Made by a program: the position numbers and the translations under genes
Assembly: GCF_032854445.1 (NCBI RefSeq)
Contig: NC_088304.1
Span: 2,668,001-2,728,000 of the forward strand
DNA: 60,000 nucleotides
Reading direction: 5' to 3'
Origin: Liolophura sinensis
Taxonomy: Eukaryota; Mollusca; Polyplacophora; Chitonida; Chitonidae
Shown here: in pieces, positions 37,401 to 43,399 of the stretch
Layout: each line of letters opens with the position of its first letter
Numbering within the stretch: the stretch's first letter is position 1
Notes under the pieces: generated by a model
What the model was told of the DNA's origin: nothing
What the model saw: only the letters and a program-made list of their open reading frames with translations
Databases searched by the model: none

Positions 37401-38301
37401 CCACCAGGCTCTGCCCAGTTTCCTCCCACTATAATGCTAGCTGCCGTTGTATAACTGAATTATTTGTCAGGATTGTGTAAAACAGCAATCACATGAAAGT
37501 CCGATTTATTCAAGCATATTCTGATGGCATTATTCTGTGTAGGCTGATATAATTATCAGCCAACCCAACCAGTGTAACTGTGTCTTCAACATCAGTTTTA
37601 AAAAGATGCATAAATCAGACTGACAATTGCTCTTGCATATGAGAAAAGGCTGGAGTGTTTCAGCCATGTCTTGGTTAGTGAGGAAATAAAGAAAAGGGGA
37701 GAAAGCAGATTTTCACAGCTCAGCTCATAGCTCAGCTCACTGTCTCAACACCTTGTGTGCTGAGGTGCCTGAGTACTTGTACATTAAGTCAGGAGATTTT
37801 TGTTACGTACAGAGTCAAAGGAAGTGGTAATTTGATTTTCTACACACATAAACATGACTGCCAGCATTCTTTATAAGTGAGCAAAACACACTTTCTTCAT
37901 TCATTTAAAAAAATTCAGGCTAGTTTTACTGGAATGTGGGTTAATAAGCTGTTAAGGCAATGTAGTTTATACATTTATACCTTGACATATTTTTACGACA
38001 ACCTTCCACTTATCATGCCTGATTTGTGGACATTAAATTTGTATATTTTCAGGTGAGCACAGACGAGCGTACTCAACATATAGGATTCCTGTGGAGCTGG
38101 AACTTCATGTCTACCAAACGATGGCGATCTCCAAACACTGGGGATGAAGTCTACCAGGACAAAATGCTGGAAGATTTCCGTAATTTTACCTCCAATTCAG
38201 AAGAACGACTTGTAAACTTCTGGAAGGAATATAGGGAAATTAACTTCCCACATTTATGGGGACAGTTCTCCTGTGCCCCAGCCCCAGTCCAGTCTAGCTA
38301 A
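1185..38301 (+). CDS. DEPDC5: DEPDC5/Iml1, GATOR1 subunit (3' two thirds of gene, 25 exons)
   Basis: DEPDC5 with NPRL2 and NPRL3 forms GATOR1, the GTPase-activating complex for RagA/B at the lysosome, which switches mTORC1 off when amino acids are low. The spliced exons (about 1206 codons) follow human DEPDC5 in order: [12 protein letters not shown] and SNRRRW, then [40 protein letters not shown], the DEP domain ([21 protein letters not shown]) and the C-terminal part ([39 protein letters not shown]). Every intron is GT-AG and all phases agree except one extra base in the exon at 22333-22460. The N-terminal and SABA regions are upstream of the window. The stop is TAA at 38299-38301. Family assignment is very secure; the first two exon starts are less so. 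Confidence 0.97.
1430..4521 (+). other. Large DEPDC5 intron
   Basis: No exon was recognised here. It contains a diverged copy of a dispersed repeat around 2030-2190 (key words 'attctgttgatc', 'gacatttatttg', 'gtgaaattttaggtcatt'), also present near 46300, 50800 and, inverted, near 55350. It also contains a run of 14 G at about 3851. The rest looks unique and AT-rich. Confidence 0.5.
4522..4743 (+). CDS. DEPDC5: DEPDC5 exon with [12 protein letters not shown] motif
   Basis: It encodes [20 protein letters not shown] followed by [10 protein letters not shown], nearly identical to the human segment. The donor is ATTG|GTGGGT, phase 1. The proposed acceptor at 4520-4521 fits the phase but has a weak pyrimidine tract; another AG at about 4486-4487 would need a different upstream phase. 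The 3' end is secure and the 5' end provisional. Confidence 0.85.
5204..5307 (+). CDS. DEPDC5: DEPDC5 exon
   Basis: The acceptor is TTTGCAG and the donor CAG|GTCTGT. With one base from the previous exon it reads [17 protein letters not shown], matching human PSGEAIQIHHQTRQN. It ends in phase 0. Confidence 0.9.
5634..5710 (+). CDS. DEPDC5: DEPDC5 exon, short linker
   Basis: The acceptor is GATGCTGCAG and the donor CAGG|GTCAGT. It reads [19 protein letters not shown], starting in phase 0 and ending in phase 2. Similarity to human is weak (linker region), but the phases join both neighbours. Confidence 0.8.
5711..8198 (+). other. DEPDC5 intron with dispersed-repeat copy
   Basis: At about 5830-6045 there is a diverged copy of the element also seen at 33965-34240 and 59490-59880: shared words include 'tattgagct(c/g)aag', 'tttggtagccttgct' and 'agggggtgatg'. 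The rest shows no exon or clear repeat. Confidence 0.5.
8199..8380 (+). CDS. DEPDC5: DEPDC5 exon, Ser/Thr-rich linker
   Basis: The acceptor is TTTTCTTCAG and the donor CCG|GTAGTT. It reads [20 protein letters not shown] onward to SSLTSGFDS. It begins with one base completing Gly and ends in phase 1. Composition matches the disordered linker of DEPDC5. Confidence 0.88.
8381..9410 (+). other. DEPDC5 intron with SINE tail
   Basis: A short + strand SINE tail lies at about 8772-8860 ('gtgaaatattcttgag' then 'aaataagtaaataaata'). A tRNA-like segment on the - strand lies near 9260-9335 (B-box-like 'gagttcaatcc' on the reverse strand). No exon was seen. Confidence 0.55.
9411..9533 (+). CDS. DEPDC5: DEPDC5 exon
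   Basis: The acceptor is TTGTTTGCAG and the donor ACAG|GTCAGT. It reads [20 protein letters not shown] and then [14 protein letters not shown]. Phases are 1 in and 1 out. This linker has no close human counterpart that I recall, but it chains correctly. Confidence 0.88.
9534..12918 (+). other. DEPDC5 intron with two dispersed repeats
   Basis: About 11285-11480 is an inverted copy of the repeat seen + strand near 46300 and 50800 ('gaccaataaatgtcat', 'ccttccaaacaaacctct'). About 11690-11880 is a copy of another family ('gggtgtagagaaataat' on one side, 'aaaggttgaagatttacagt' on the other), also at 53010-53165 and 56765-56935. No exon was recognised. Confidence 0.55.
12919..13029 (+). CDS. DEPDC5: DEPDC5 exon
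   Basis: The acceptor is TATCTCCAG and the donor AATAA|GTATGA. It reads [20 protein letters not shown] and then [12 protein letters not shown]; the end parallels human PGFCCTVG just before VDWKS. Phases are 1 in and 1 out. Confidence 0.88.
13030..14764 (+). other. DEPDC5 intron, no recognised content
   Basis: AT-rich sequence without recognisable exon or repeat, leading into the 40-bp array. Confidence 0.5.
14765..15394 (+). repeat. 40-bp minisatellite in DEPDC5 intron
   Basis: About 16 copies of a unit built from 'ggtactcttactcagtctg', then '(c/t)nnaagtcagtatgcagtaat'. Spacing is 40 bp in the middle and irregular at the left. The array ends about 200 bp before the next acceptor. Confidence 0.9.
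15591..15735 (+). CDS. DEPDC5: DEPDC5 exon with VDWKS..TDYFPD motif
   Basis: The acceptor is ATCTTCACAG and the donor ATGAG|GTCAAC. It reads [20 protein letters not shown], then [15 protein letters not shown], aligning closely with human [20 protein letters not shown]. This block is a hallmark of DEPDC5. Phase 1 in, phase 2 out. Confidence 0.95.
15765..15950 (-). repeat. tRNA-derived SINE copy, reverse orientation
   Basis: A reversed copy of the SINE found in full at 40431-40694. It starts with the AT-rich tail 'tttatttatttcttt', followed by 'gttttaagtcgtactcaag', 'cccacgaccatctgcaggtt' and 'cacatgcggccggagaggaa'. The tRNA-like head is missing. Confidence 0.75.
16812..17145 (+). repeat. SINE family B copy (tRNA-derived)
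   Basis: Starts with a tRNA-like B box ('gggatcaaacccaggtcagg'), then 'cactgagaggttagagcaag', 'gtcagtataatatgaccagg', and ends 'catcatatgactgaaaaatt', 'gtcaagtatgacgtaaatac'. The same order occurs at 23825-24155 and 53955-54470. Confidence 0.75.
17252..17345 (+). CDS. DEPDC5: DEPDC5 exon with TTEQVFEEL motif
   Basis: The acceptor is TATGTTCGCAG and the donor CAG|GTAACT. It reads [20 protein letters not shown] and then [11 protein letters not shown], matching human MTAQQVFEEFICQRLMQG. Phase 2 in, 0 out. Confidence 0.95.
18181..18309 (+). CDS. DEPDC5: DEPDC5 exon
   Basis: The acceptor is CCCATGTCAG and the donor TCT|GTAAGT. It reads [20 protein letters not shown], parallel to human GYQIIVQPKTQKPN, followed by a Ser-rich loop. 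Exactly 43 codons, phase 0 at both ends. Confidence 0.93.
18520..18605 (+). CDS. DEPDC5: DEPDC5 exon, [11 protein letters not shown] motif
   Basis: The acceptor is CTATTTTTAG and the donor CCCAG|GTAAGT. It reads [20 protein letters not shown] and then ITVTRYRPR, matching human EEDQYWLSMGRTFHKVTL. Phase 0 in, 2 out. Confidence 0.95.
19265..19439 (+). CDS. DEPDC5: DEPDC5 exon, WNYLDQYIC motif
   Basis: The acceptor is TATGTTTCAG and the donor GAG|GTGGGT. It reads [20 protein letters not shown]; the human counterpart is [19 protein letters not shown]. Phase 2 in, 0 out. Confidence 0.97.
19690..21318 (+). repeat. 56-bp minisatellite with 502-bp higher-order repeat
   Basis: About 29 copies of a 56-bp unit ('tatgtacctttgtgtgatga', 'ctgtaagatgctaaagacaa', 'actcccgtagtgatcc'). 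Copies carry diagnostic variants (ccccc, cacactcccg, ctcccat, gattc, ctctcg, aaaaac, and a copy lacking 'tg'). The same series of nine variants occurs twice, offset by 502 bp (9x56-2), so a nine-unit block was duplicated as one piece. The array fills most of the intron between exons at 19439 and 21438. Confidence 0.95.
21438..21520 (+). CDS. DEPDC5: DEPDC5 exon, [13 protein letters not shown] motif
   Basis: The acceptor is CTATTTTAG and the donor AATA|GTATGT. It reads [20 protein letters not shown], nearly the same as human [20 protein letters not shown]. Phase 0 in, 2 out. Confidence 0.97.
22333..22460 (+). CDS. DEPDC5: DEPDC5 exon with one-base frame discrepancy
   Basis: The acceptor is CTTGTTTCAG and the donor CAG|GTAGTG. 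In the incoming frame it starts [14 protein letters not shown], matching human CDIYGDRPRADEDEWQ. From 22377 the match moves to the +1 frame: [17 protein letters not shown], matching human LLDGFVRFVEGLNRIRR. The base at 22376 is surplus, or two bases are missing beside it. The outgoing phase of the second frame (0) fits the next exon, so both halves are genuine coding sequence. As written, the protein would terminate early. Confidence 0.88.
22562..22676 (+). repeat. 3' part of tRNA-derived SINE
   Basis: Contains 'gtggatttcctcccaccaca', 'gtgctggctgctgtcatatt' and 'gtgaaatattcttgag' with an 'aaataaatgaata' tail; the head is missing. Confidence 0.75.
23200..23364 (+). CDS. DEPDC5: DEPDC5 exon, low-complexity linker
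   Basis: The acceptor is GTTTTTTTCAG and the donor AAG|GTGAAT. 55 codons in phase 0: [20 protein letters not shown] and then a Lys/Glu-rich end. It lies where vertebrate DEPDC5 also has a poorly conserved linker. Confidence 0.88.
23825..24155 (+). repeat. SINE family B copy (tRNA-derived)
   Basis: tRNA-like B box 'gggttcaaacccagttcagg', then 'cactgagaggttagagcaag', 'gtcagtataatgtgactggg', 'gacatgtctggtg'-like words and an end at 'catatgactgaaacattgtg'. Same order as at 16812 and 53955. Confidence 0.78.
24229..24338 (+). CDS. DEPDC5: DEPDC5 exon, linker before DEP domain
   Basis: The acceptor is TTTATTTCAG and the donor GAGG|GTGAGA. It reads [20 protein letters not shown], then a Gly/Ser-rich end. 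Phase 0 in, 2 out. Confidence 0.88.
24339..26240 (+). other. DEPDC5 intron, no recognised content
   Basis: Long intron of mostly unique AT-rich sequence. No exon, array or clear SINE was seen. Confidence 0.5.
26241..26318 (+). CDS. DEPDC5: DEPDC5 exon, start of DEP domain
   Basis: The acceptor is ACTGTTACAG and the donor CCAAA|GTGAGT. It reads [20 protein letters not shown] and then AMMDPK, matching human LTEILEAMKHP, the first helix of the DEP domain. Phase 2 in, 2 out. Confidence 0.93.
27103..27232 (+). CDS. DEPDC5: DEPDC5 exon, DEP domain core
   Basis: The acceptor is TGTTCCATTCCAG and the donor CAG|GTTGGT. It reads [20 protein letters not shown], matching human [20 protein letters not shown]. 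Phase 2 in, 0 out. Confidence 0.96.
27304..27337. other. Perfect 14-bp inverted repeat, 6-bp loop
   Basis: The arms 27304-27317 and 27324-27337 ('cgtgaaactattag' and its exact complement) are separated by 'atttaa'. It lies in a DEPDC5 intron 71 bp after a donor. Role unknown. Confidence 0.85.
27629..27752 (+). CDS. DEPDC5: DEPDC5 exon, end of DEP domain
   Basis: The acceptor is CTATGTTGCAG and the donor GGAG|GTAGGT. It reads [20 protein letters not shown] and then [12 protein letters not shown], matching human [20 protein letters not shown]. Phase 0 in, 1 out. Confidence 0.97.
27945..28202 (-). repeat. Near full-length tRNA-derived SINE, reverse orientation
   Basis: Read on the - strand it starts 'ggggcctcagtggacgagg', has a B-box region 'gtgagttcaaatccagctca', then 'cttcctctcctgacgtac' and the 'aatattcttgac' core, and ends in an 'aaataaataaa' tail. 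Inserted in a DEPDC5 intron. Confidence 0.82.
28405..28560. other. Long imperfect foldback (hairpin)
   Basis: The left arm (about 28410-28473) and right arm (about 28493-28556) are inverted copies with roughly 80% identity over 65 bp; the inner 'tcaggaattgtcagctct' is perfectly paired. The loop is about 19 bases. Intronic in DEPDC5. It could be a small foldback/MITE element or a microRNA-like hairpin; the sequence alone does not decide. Confidence 0.8.
28811..29026 (+). CDS. DEPDC5: DEPDC5 exon after DEP domain
   Basis: The acceptor is CCCTGATTAG and the donor CAG|GTATGT. It reads [20 protein letters not shown], comparable to human DDFASFQRKWFEVAF, followed by a polar loop ending [10 protein letters not shown]. 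Phase 1 in, 1 out. Confidence 0.92.
29105..29192 (+). repeat. Short tandem duplication, about 39 bp, 2.3 copies
   Basis: 'ggcaactgccatgtttttaa' followed by 'cagtt(a/t)ca(g/a)t' recurs, starting near 29117, 29155 and 29176 (last partial). Confidence 0.6.
29331..33965 (+). repeat. 4.6-kb satellite of 81/79-bp units in DEPDC5 intron
   Basis: About 57 copies of 'acatgaggaggatatcccgt', 'agttgatttggtgtgtgcat', 'ataaaatactgtaaattatc', 'ttacacatgtagagcacatt', 'a' (81 bp). A 79-bp variant has 'gtgtttgtataaaa' in place of 'gtgtgtgcatataaaa'. An irregular unit with 'acacattatcttaacatg' occurs at about 31012 and again 1118 bp later, marking a large block duplication. Because 81 is divisible by three, the - strand shows long open frames of a 27-residue repeat ([20 protein letters not shown] and similar); they break wherever 79-bp units occur and look like by-products. 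Confidence 0.96.
33966..34240 (+). repeat. Dispersed element flank downstream of satellite
   Basis: 'gacttagtgtattgtgtatt', 'agaatcaatgttgaac', 'aaaagtactgcatgtattga', 'agggggatgttcca' and 'gaagttttgcattcat' recur in the same order at 59635-59870. At 59560-59635 the same element has a single diverged satellite-like unit just before this flank. Confidence 0.75.
34241..35069 (+). other. Remainder of the 6-kb DEPDC5 intron
   Basis: AT-rich. Around 34262-34400 there is possible weak similarity to 52735-52830 ('gagtagggcc', 'aaatgaac'), perhaps the continuation of the dispersed element. No exon. Confidence 0.4.
35070..35233 (+). CDS. DEPDC5: DEPDC5 exon, C-terminal domain
   Basis: The acceptor is GCTTTTTGCAG and the donor CTG|GTGAGT. 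It reads [20 protein letters not shown] and then [20 protein letters not shown], matching human LDVDVNNRTDRLEW and AAFEIKLHWMAVTAAVL. Phase 1 in, 0 out. Confidence 0.97.
35305..35372 (+). repeat. SINE tail fragment
   Basis: 'gaaatgttcttcagtacag' followed by 'cataaaacaccagtcaaata' and an AAATA tail; only the 3' end of the SINE remains. Confidence 0.65.
35439..35610 (+). CDS. DEPDC5: DEPDC5 exon, [14 protein letters not shown] motif
   Basis: The acceptor is GATATTATAG and the donor GAAG|GTAATG. It reads [20 protein letters not shown], then [20 protein letters not shown], matching human GWHRKATSCGFLLVPV and [20 protein letters not shown]. Phase 0 in, 1 out. Confidence 0.97.
35611..36231 (+). 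other. DEPDC5 intron
   Basis: AT-rich unique sequence. I see no repeat, exon or other element here. Confidence 0.5.
36232..36292 (+). CDS. DEPDC5: DEPDC5 short exon
   Basis: The acceptor is TTTAATTTCAG and the donor AGAG|GTAAAC. It reads [20 protein letters not shown], matching human TYWDRMHLFQEAIAHR. Phase 1 in, 2 out. Confidence 0.95.
36682..36930 (+). repeat. tRNA-derived SINE, diverged near full length
   Basis: The head 'ggggcctccatgacacagca', a B-box region 'gtgagttcaatccagctcat', the body 'ggcttcctcccacaataatg' and the 'gtgaaatattcttga' core are all present; the tail is degenerate. Confidence 0.75.
37038..37284 (+). CDS. DEPDC5: DEPDC5 exon, RFGFMQSG motif
   Basis: The acceptor is GATGTTTTAG and the donor CAG|GTCAGA. 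It reads [20 protein letters not shown], then [18 protein letters not shown], matching human RFGFVQDKYSV and QYIHVTGTVFLQLP. Phase 2 in, 0 out. Confidence 0.97.
37370..37462 (+). repeat. SINE fragment
   Basis: 'ggctctgcccagtttcctcc', then 'cactataatgctagctgccg', are the middle of the SINE found in full at 40431. Confidence 0.6.
38053..38301 (+). CDS. DEPDC5: DEPDC5 terminal exon
   Basis: The acceptor is TATATTTTCAG. It reads [20 protein letters not shown], then [20 protein letters not shown] and FWKEYREIN, matching human WAYNTMLTKTWRSSATGDE and LVTFWTSCLEKMH. It ends with TAA at 38299-38301, about where human DEPDC5 ends. Confidence 0.98.
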   Translation: MSTDERTQHIGFLWSWNFMSTKRWRSPNTGDEVYQDKMLEDFRNFTSNSEERLVNFWKEYREINFPHLWGQFSCAPAPVQSS

Positions 38302-38792
38302 ACATCACACATGGATATTGTTAACTAACATTTTCTGGCTCACGATGTCATAAGGGAGTTGACTTTTGGAGGTAATGTTTTAAAGAAAAATTAATTTATT
38401 ATGTTTTGGATATGTTGAATTTTAGAATTTGTTCAGAACCTTTGACTGGTGTTTATACTTGAGATTTTTTATGTTGATTCAAGTGTAGGCAGATTTGAAC
38501 CACTATCCATGAACCTGACTTGTCATTGTGTGTGTTAAAAATTGTTGAGTATATTTTTTAACAACAGTCAAGTAAATGAATACTCACTGAAACAAATGGT
38601 GTTGGAATTCATGATTTATTTTATGAAATTATGAAGTCATGGAAATGTGAAGTAGTGATCAGTATCTTGATGAAAAGCATCAGTCATGCAGATGATTCAT
38701 TATGTAAATAGAAGTGTGAAAATCAGCATTGGACATTGTTCATTTTGTGGTCAGTAGTCATGTTTACATTGATTACTATTATTGAGTTGTTT

Positions 38793-38798
38793 AATAAA
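38793..38798 (+). terminator. Possible polyadenylation signal of DEPDC5
   Basis: AATAAA lies about 490 bp after the DEPDC5 stop. Further AATAAA motifs occur downstream (e.g. near 40897), so the actual cleavage site is not certain. Confidence 0.4.
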
Positions 38799-39989
38799 TT
38801 ACACGTTGAATGTAGGCTAAAGATGGAGGATAGTCTAGGATTTGCAGATATGTAAATATAGAGAAGTGTGAACATTGAAATAAGATTTAATAGTTTGCCT
38901 TCCCAAAAGAAAAAAAATGAAAACCATCAAGTTTTGCTTTATTACAGTGCTTTCATTAAAATGAAATTGGGTGTAGCCTATTGCAGAAGTTAGGGGAAAC
39001 ACTTATCCTCAGCCTGGATTTGGGTGTTTCACATAGCTGAAAACTCAAAGCCATGCAGGTAACTACAGAAGAAATATACATACATCCCCATGTAAATATA
39101 CTGACGGTAATGTAATCATTGATGCATGTTGTTAAATCATGTAATTAAGCTTTTATTTAATGAATGTTGACATTAATATACCTGTATAAATTGTATAATG
39201 TTATACACATATTTCTGTTTCACTTAATTTATGTTTTTAGCATGTACAGTTACATGTGTGATATACATGTACCTATAGATGATAGATATCAGAATTTGTC
39301 ATCATGTAGCAGGTGGTGCAATGAGCCACTCGCAAATTGTTCTGTTTTATCCATGTATATGGCAACCAATCAGTATTACTGTACATCTAATTATCAAAGT
39401 GCTCAGAACATGGAAGTAGAATAGATTCTACCTTGGAATTGCTGTAGCAAATGAAGGTTGCCAGAATTATTCAGTTGTGTCTCCATTTTGGATGAGAGGA
39501 CATTGATACATGTGTCATCGTAGCATCATTAAGGTTTGATGTTTTGATGATACAGCTTTCACTACAGTGCAGTTTGGCATCACCCCACTAACCCAAACAT
39601 CTGTAACATTAGGTGAGCATTGGCCAGACCTCTTTTCCTTCATCTGTTAGCATTTTGAGGCCTCTGCTTGCACATTATAAGGGCTTGAAATTCTGCTGTA
39701 CGTTGAAATGCGTCTTTGACATCATTTCCGAAAATTTTTGTCCAGTGATAGAAAGTATGTAGAAAAGAGAGGGTTAGGATCATACTGTGAGAGCTGTATT
39801 ATAGTTCCCATTACATTCTACAAAACCCTTAATCTGACAAATTTTACAAAACTGTGAAGAAATAGGAATATTCCTTATTTTGTAGACACTCAGGCCAATA
39901 GAAATTGCTAGAGTGTGATAATTTGCATCATGTTGCCACGACATCACGTCAACTCCTATGATGTCATTAAAATCTACTCGAAGTCCTGA
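38799..39989. other. Convergent intergenic or 3' UTR sequence
   Basis: AT-rich sequence with no exon resembling either neighbour and no clear array until 39990. Confidence 0.45.
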
Positions 39990-40345
39990 CAGTAATGACT
40001 TAACTCCTAACATGATGTCATAACTCTTGACATCTCCTGACATGATGTTGTAACTCTTGACATCTTCTGACATGATGTCCTTACTCCTGACATGATGTTG
40101 TAACTCCTGACATCATGTAGCTTCTGACATGATGTTGTAACTTCTGACATGATGTCATAACTCTTGACATCTGCTGACATGATGTTGTAACTCCTAACAC
40201 AATGCCCTAACTCTTGACATCTGCTGACATGATGTCGTAACTCCTGACATGATGTCGTAACGCCTAACATCATGTAGCTTCTGACATGATGTTGTAACTT
40301 CTGACATGATGTCGTAACTCTTGACATCTCCCAACATGATGCCCT
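39990..40345 (+). repeat. About 20-bp minisatellite with near-palindromic core
   Basis: Repeats of 'taactcctgacatgatgtcg' and relatives, irregularly spaced, about 17 copies. The core 'gacatgatgtc' is a near palindrome, and the fragment 'catcatgtagcttc' recurs twice (around 40107 and 40269), suggesting a secondary block duplication. Confidence 0.85.
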
Positions 40346-40430
40346 AACACATATGATGTCATTACTATTCTTGAGTATGGCAACAACAGTCGAAATCGTA
40401 AATAAATTGATGATGTCTTGTCACACATGG

Positions 40431-40694
40431 GGCCTCCGTGGCTCAGTTGGTTAGCTCGCTAGCACAGCGTGATGACCCAGGAGCTTCTCACCAATGCTGT
40501 CCCTGTGAGTTCAAGTCCAGCTCATGCTGGCTTCCTCTCCAGCCATACGTGGAATGGTCTGACAGCAGCCTGCAGATGGTTGTGAGTGTCTCACGGGCTC
40601 TGCCAGGTTTCCTCCCACCATAATGCTGGCCGCCGTCATGCAATTGAAGTATTTTTGAGTACGGTGTAAAACACCAATCAAATAAATACATAAA
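40431..40694 (+). mobile_element. Full-length tRNA-derived SINE
   Basis: The head has an A-box-like 'tggctcagttggttagc' and a B-box-like 'gtgagttcaagtccagctca'. The body is 'ggcttcctctccagccatac', 'agcctgcagatggttgtg', 'gtttcctcccaccataatgc', 'tggccgccgtcatgcaattg'. It ends 'agtacggtgtaaaacaccaa' with a 'tcaaataaatacataaa' tail. RNA polymerase III transcription and LINE-assisted mobility are inferred from its class. It is the best copy in the window and serves as reference for the others. Confidence 0.9.
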
Positions 40695-40934
40695 TCTTGT
40701 CACATAATATGTCATTTTCATGATAAGGGATCATAGGAATTAATATCAGCTTATTCATACAGGTCTAATACATGTAGTGTCGTTGAACATTGAAAAGTCG
40801 GTGATTTTCACACCTGTCCTTCGACCATGCTAATTAATGTTTTGTTGATGACGCTGTTAAGTGCTATGTTTACAGTCATGTAAGCTTAAAATTTTAATAA
40901 ATGTACAACCTTTTTTATTTCTGTGTTTTGTAAA

Positions 40935-41168
40935 TTTCTTGCTTAGTGTACTAGTGCAGCACAATGACCCAGGAGCCTTTAACCAATGCAGCCGTTTCAG
41001 TTCATGTCCAACCCATGCTAGCTCCCTGTCCTGACATACTTAGGAAGGCCAGCCAGCAATCTGCAGATGGTTGTGGGCTTAACAAGGTTTCCTCCCACCA
41101 TAATGCTGGTCATCATCGTATAAGTGAAATATTCTTGAGTACAGCGTAAAGCACCAATGAAATAAATA
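40935..41168 (+). repeat. tRNA-derived SINE copy
   Basis: 'agcacaatgacccaggagcc', 'agcaatctgcagatggttgt', 'aaggtttcctcccaccataa' and 'gtgaaatattcttgagtaca' with a short A-rich tail; the head is partly lost. Confidence 0.8.
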
Positions 41169-41314
41169 ATTTGTGCTTGTCTGCGCAGGGGTATTACTTG
41201 TGGTCACCATTTCTCAAAAAGGATCCACGACAGAGCTTCCAATATTGGTACACACTTCTCACCCTGGTCACTGTGGAGAGGAACAGATTTTTTCTTTTTC
41301 CCCCATTTTTTCTT

Positions 41315-41480
41315 CAGTCCAGCTCATGTTGCCTTCCTCTCCAGATGTACATGGGAAGGTCTGCCAGCAACCTGCAGATGGTTGTGGGTTTCCTTCCACC
41401 ATAATGCTGGTCACCGTCATATATATGAAATAATCTTGAGTACGGCGTAAAACTCTTAATAATAAAATACTAAAATAAAT
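41315..41480 (+). repeat. tRNA-derived SINE copy, 5' truncated
   Basis: 'gtccagctcatgttgccttc', 'gaaggtctgccagcaacctg', 'cagatggttgtgggtttcct' and 'ttgagtacggcgtaaaact' with an AATAAA-rich tail. Together with the copies at 40431 and 40935 it forms a SINE cluster of 1 kb. Confidence 0.82.
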
Positions 41481-42388
41481 ATTTACGTCTGTCTGCATTT
41501 ATCCATGTGGGGGTGTATTACTTATGGACACCATTCCTCAAAAACGATTCAAGATAGAGCTTCCAACTGGTACACACTTTCTCCTCACTGTGGAAAGGAC
41601 CTGATTTTTTGGTACATTTTAATTTACATTCTGTTTTTAGCTTGCCTGTACAAAGTTGATTCAATGACAATATCTTACCATTATCTAATTAGAGAATAAT
41701 ATGTATGACAATGTCAATCAGTCTTCTTTATTTTGGTTTAGAGGTCAATGTTTGAACGTATCAGGCAAGCTACCGGTGTTCCGTGAATGCCTTTTTTTTT
41801 TCATTTTGTCTTTATTTTGCACATTTTGTACTAAGCATGTACCTTGCATGTATTATGTTTATATTCTTTGCAAAAGAAAAGTCTCATGTATGTGTTTTAT
41901 TAACACAGCACCACGTCTAGTTTGTTTATTTAACTGGCGTTTATCACAAAGAATAATTCACTTTTATGATGACAATGAGGTTTATGGGAGAATCAAAAAA
42001 ACAGAATTGCTAGGATCAAGAAAGAGGACTGCTACGATCAAATAAACCACCGCACATAAGACAAACCCTTAACATCAAAGCTGCAAACGAATCAGTGGAA
42101 AATGCAATTGAGCCAATAAACATACTAATAAGGGGGCCATCAGTGATGGCAAGAAAAAACAAGTTAAGTCCGCGTGGCCCCTTAATACACTTTTCACAGT
42201 TTCGCGTTTGGAACCTTAAAAAAGCCATGTGGTGCTTCCTGACCATTCCAAAAGCAGGGTCTGGTTTCGTGGGCACTGGCATAGCCAATTCTAGCTCTTC
42301 CCGGCATGCTGACTTTAAGTTCTAAGGATGACCTACTTAACCGTATAGGGCAACACTGTATAATCGTGCATTAGGCCACATATAAAAC
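41481..42388. other. Sequence downstream of the - strand gene
   Basis: No exon was recognised. The stretch may hold old transposon remnants, but nothing can be assigned. Confidence 0.4.
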
Positions 42389-42394
42389 TTTATT
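42389..42394 (-). terminator. Polyadenylation signal of the - strand gene
   Basis: On the - strand this is AATAAA, 40 bp past the stop codon at 42434-42436. Confidence 0.6.
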
Positions 42395-42433
42395 GATATA
42401 TTCTTCCCCACCAAAGGTAGTTCTCCTTTCTTG

Positions 42434-43399
42434 CTAAATCAATCCTTCTCTTAGCCTGGAATAGAGAACATGAGCGACGCCCGAGATTAAACAGTTGTTG
42501 GTGAATTCCAAGATGAGCTGAACAAAGGGGTAGTGCTTTATATCATACACTGCAAGCCCCTGTTCTACTGCAGGAATGGGATCAGAGTCAGCCTGAGAAA
42601 TCTGATGAATATAGTTATGGTCGCTCAACCCTGATTGGTGGGATTTTTCAGGGAAGTTATGGTGTTCAGGGATGTACCTTGTTCTATGAACCCCCATCCA
42701 GTTCTCCAGCAAACAGCCCATGCATGCTGGGAAAAGCTGGTCTACTATGGACTGAGGTGTAGGCAAACTGTCAATCTGTCTAATATGAGACTGCTTAAAA
42801 CTGGCAACGCGTTCACTGATTTTCTCCTCCAATGCAGAAAATTCTTTCCCGAGCCATTCGCTGAGTACACAAAGAACAAAGTTTTTTCGAGGATCTATAC
42901 CAAAGTGATTTTCAAAGTTTTCCCATTTCCATTCAGACTCCTGGCTTGTGAAATTTGTATAAGACTGTAAAAGGCACACTGGAAATATAGCGTCAGAAAC
43001 ATAGTTTTCGGTGAAGAAACAAACTACGCAAAACTTCAACGTTGTTTGTAGTACTGTCAGTTTGCTACGCTCCTCTGTGGATTCAACACTGTAATCCAAA
43101 AAATCAGCAACATTCTGTAAAATATTTTCAAGCTGGTGCTTGATATCTTCTAGTTTATTTGCACTCTTCAAAGGTGCCTGTACCCAAGGTTCGCTAGTCA
43201 CAGCAGCCATATCAGTTGATAAACTCTTGTTTACAGTTTTATTTGACAGAGGCTCTAGTCTTTGAAGCACTCCACAATCCGTTGAAATTCCTTGTGAAGA
43301 TACTTGTTCCCTTAACCTGCAACAGCTTGTGTCTGTTTCTACATTTACATCAGCATCAGCCGGAAGAAGAGCATCTTCAAACCGCTGAATCCATAATTC
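42434..43399 (-). CDS. Unidentified gene, exon 4 (terminal)
   Basis: The acceptor on the - strand is CTTATTTTTCAG. It has 322 codons from ELWIQRFEDALLPADADVNV to a TAG stop. It includes a Ser-rich segment, then a helix-rich region (LEDIKHQLENILQNVADFLD, then SEWKWENFENHFGID). Length and the absence of stops make coding near certain. Confidence 0.9.
   Translation of the reverse strand, partial: ELWIQRFEDALLPADADVNVETDTSCCRLREQVSSQGISTDCGVLQRLEPLSNKTVNKSLSTDMAAVTSEPWVQAPLKSANKLEDIKHQLENILQNVADFLDYSVESTEERSKLTVLQTTLKFCVVCFFTENYVSDAIFPVCLLQSYTNFTSQESEWKWENFENHFGIDPRKNFVLCVLSEWLGKEFSALEEKISERVASFKQSHIRQIDSLPTPQSIVDQLFPACMGCLLENWMGVHRTRYIPEHHNFPEKSHQSGLSDHNYIHQISQADSDPIPAVEQGLAVYDIKHYPFVQLILEFTNNCLISGVAHVLYSRLREGLI

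Noticed and set aside
40007-40327. 106-codon - strand frame rich in TTSCQ and SYDIM
   Set aside because: Produced by the 20-bp tandem repeat; no homology or gene context.
41701-42045. 114-codon + strand frame, Cys/Phe-rich
   Set aside because: Lies antisense downstream of a - strand gene, with no homology or gene signals.
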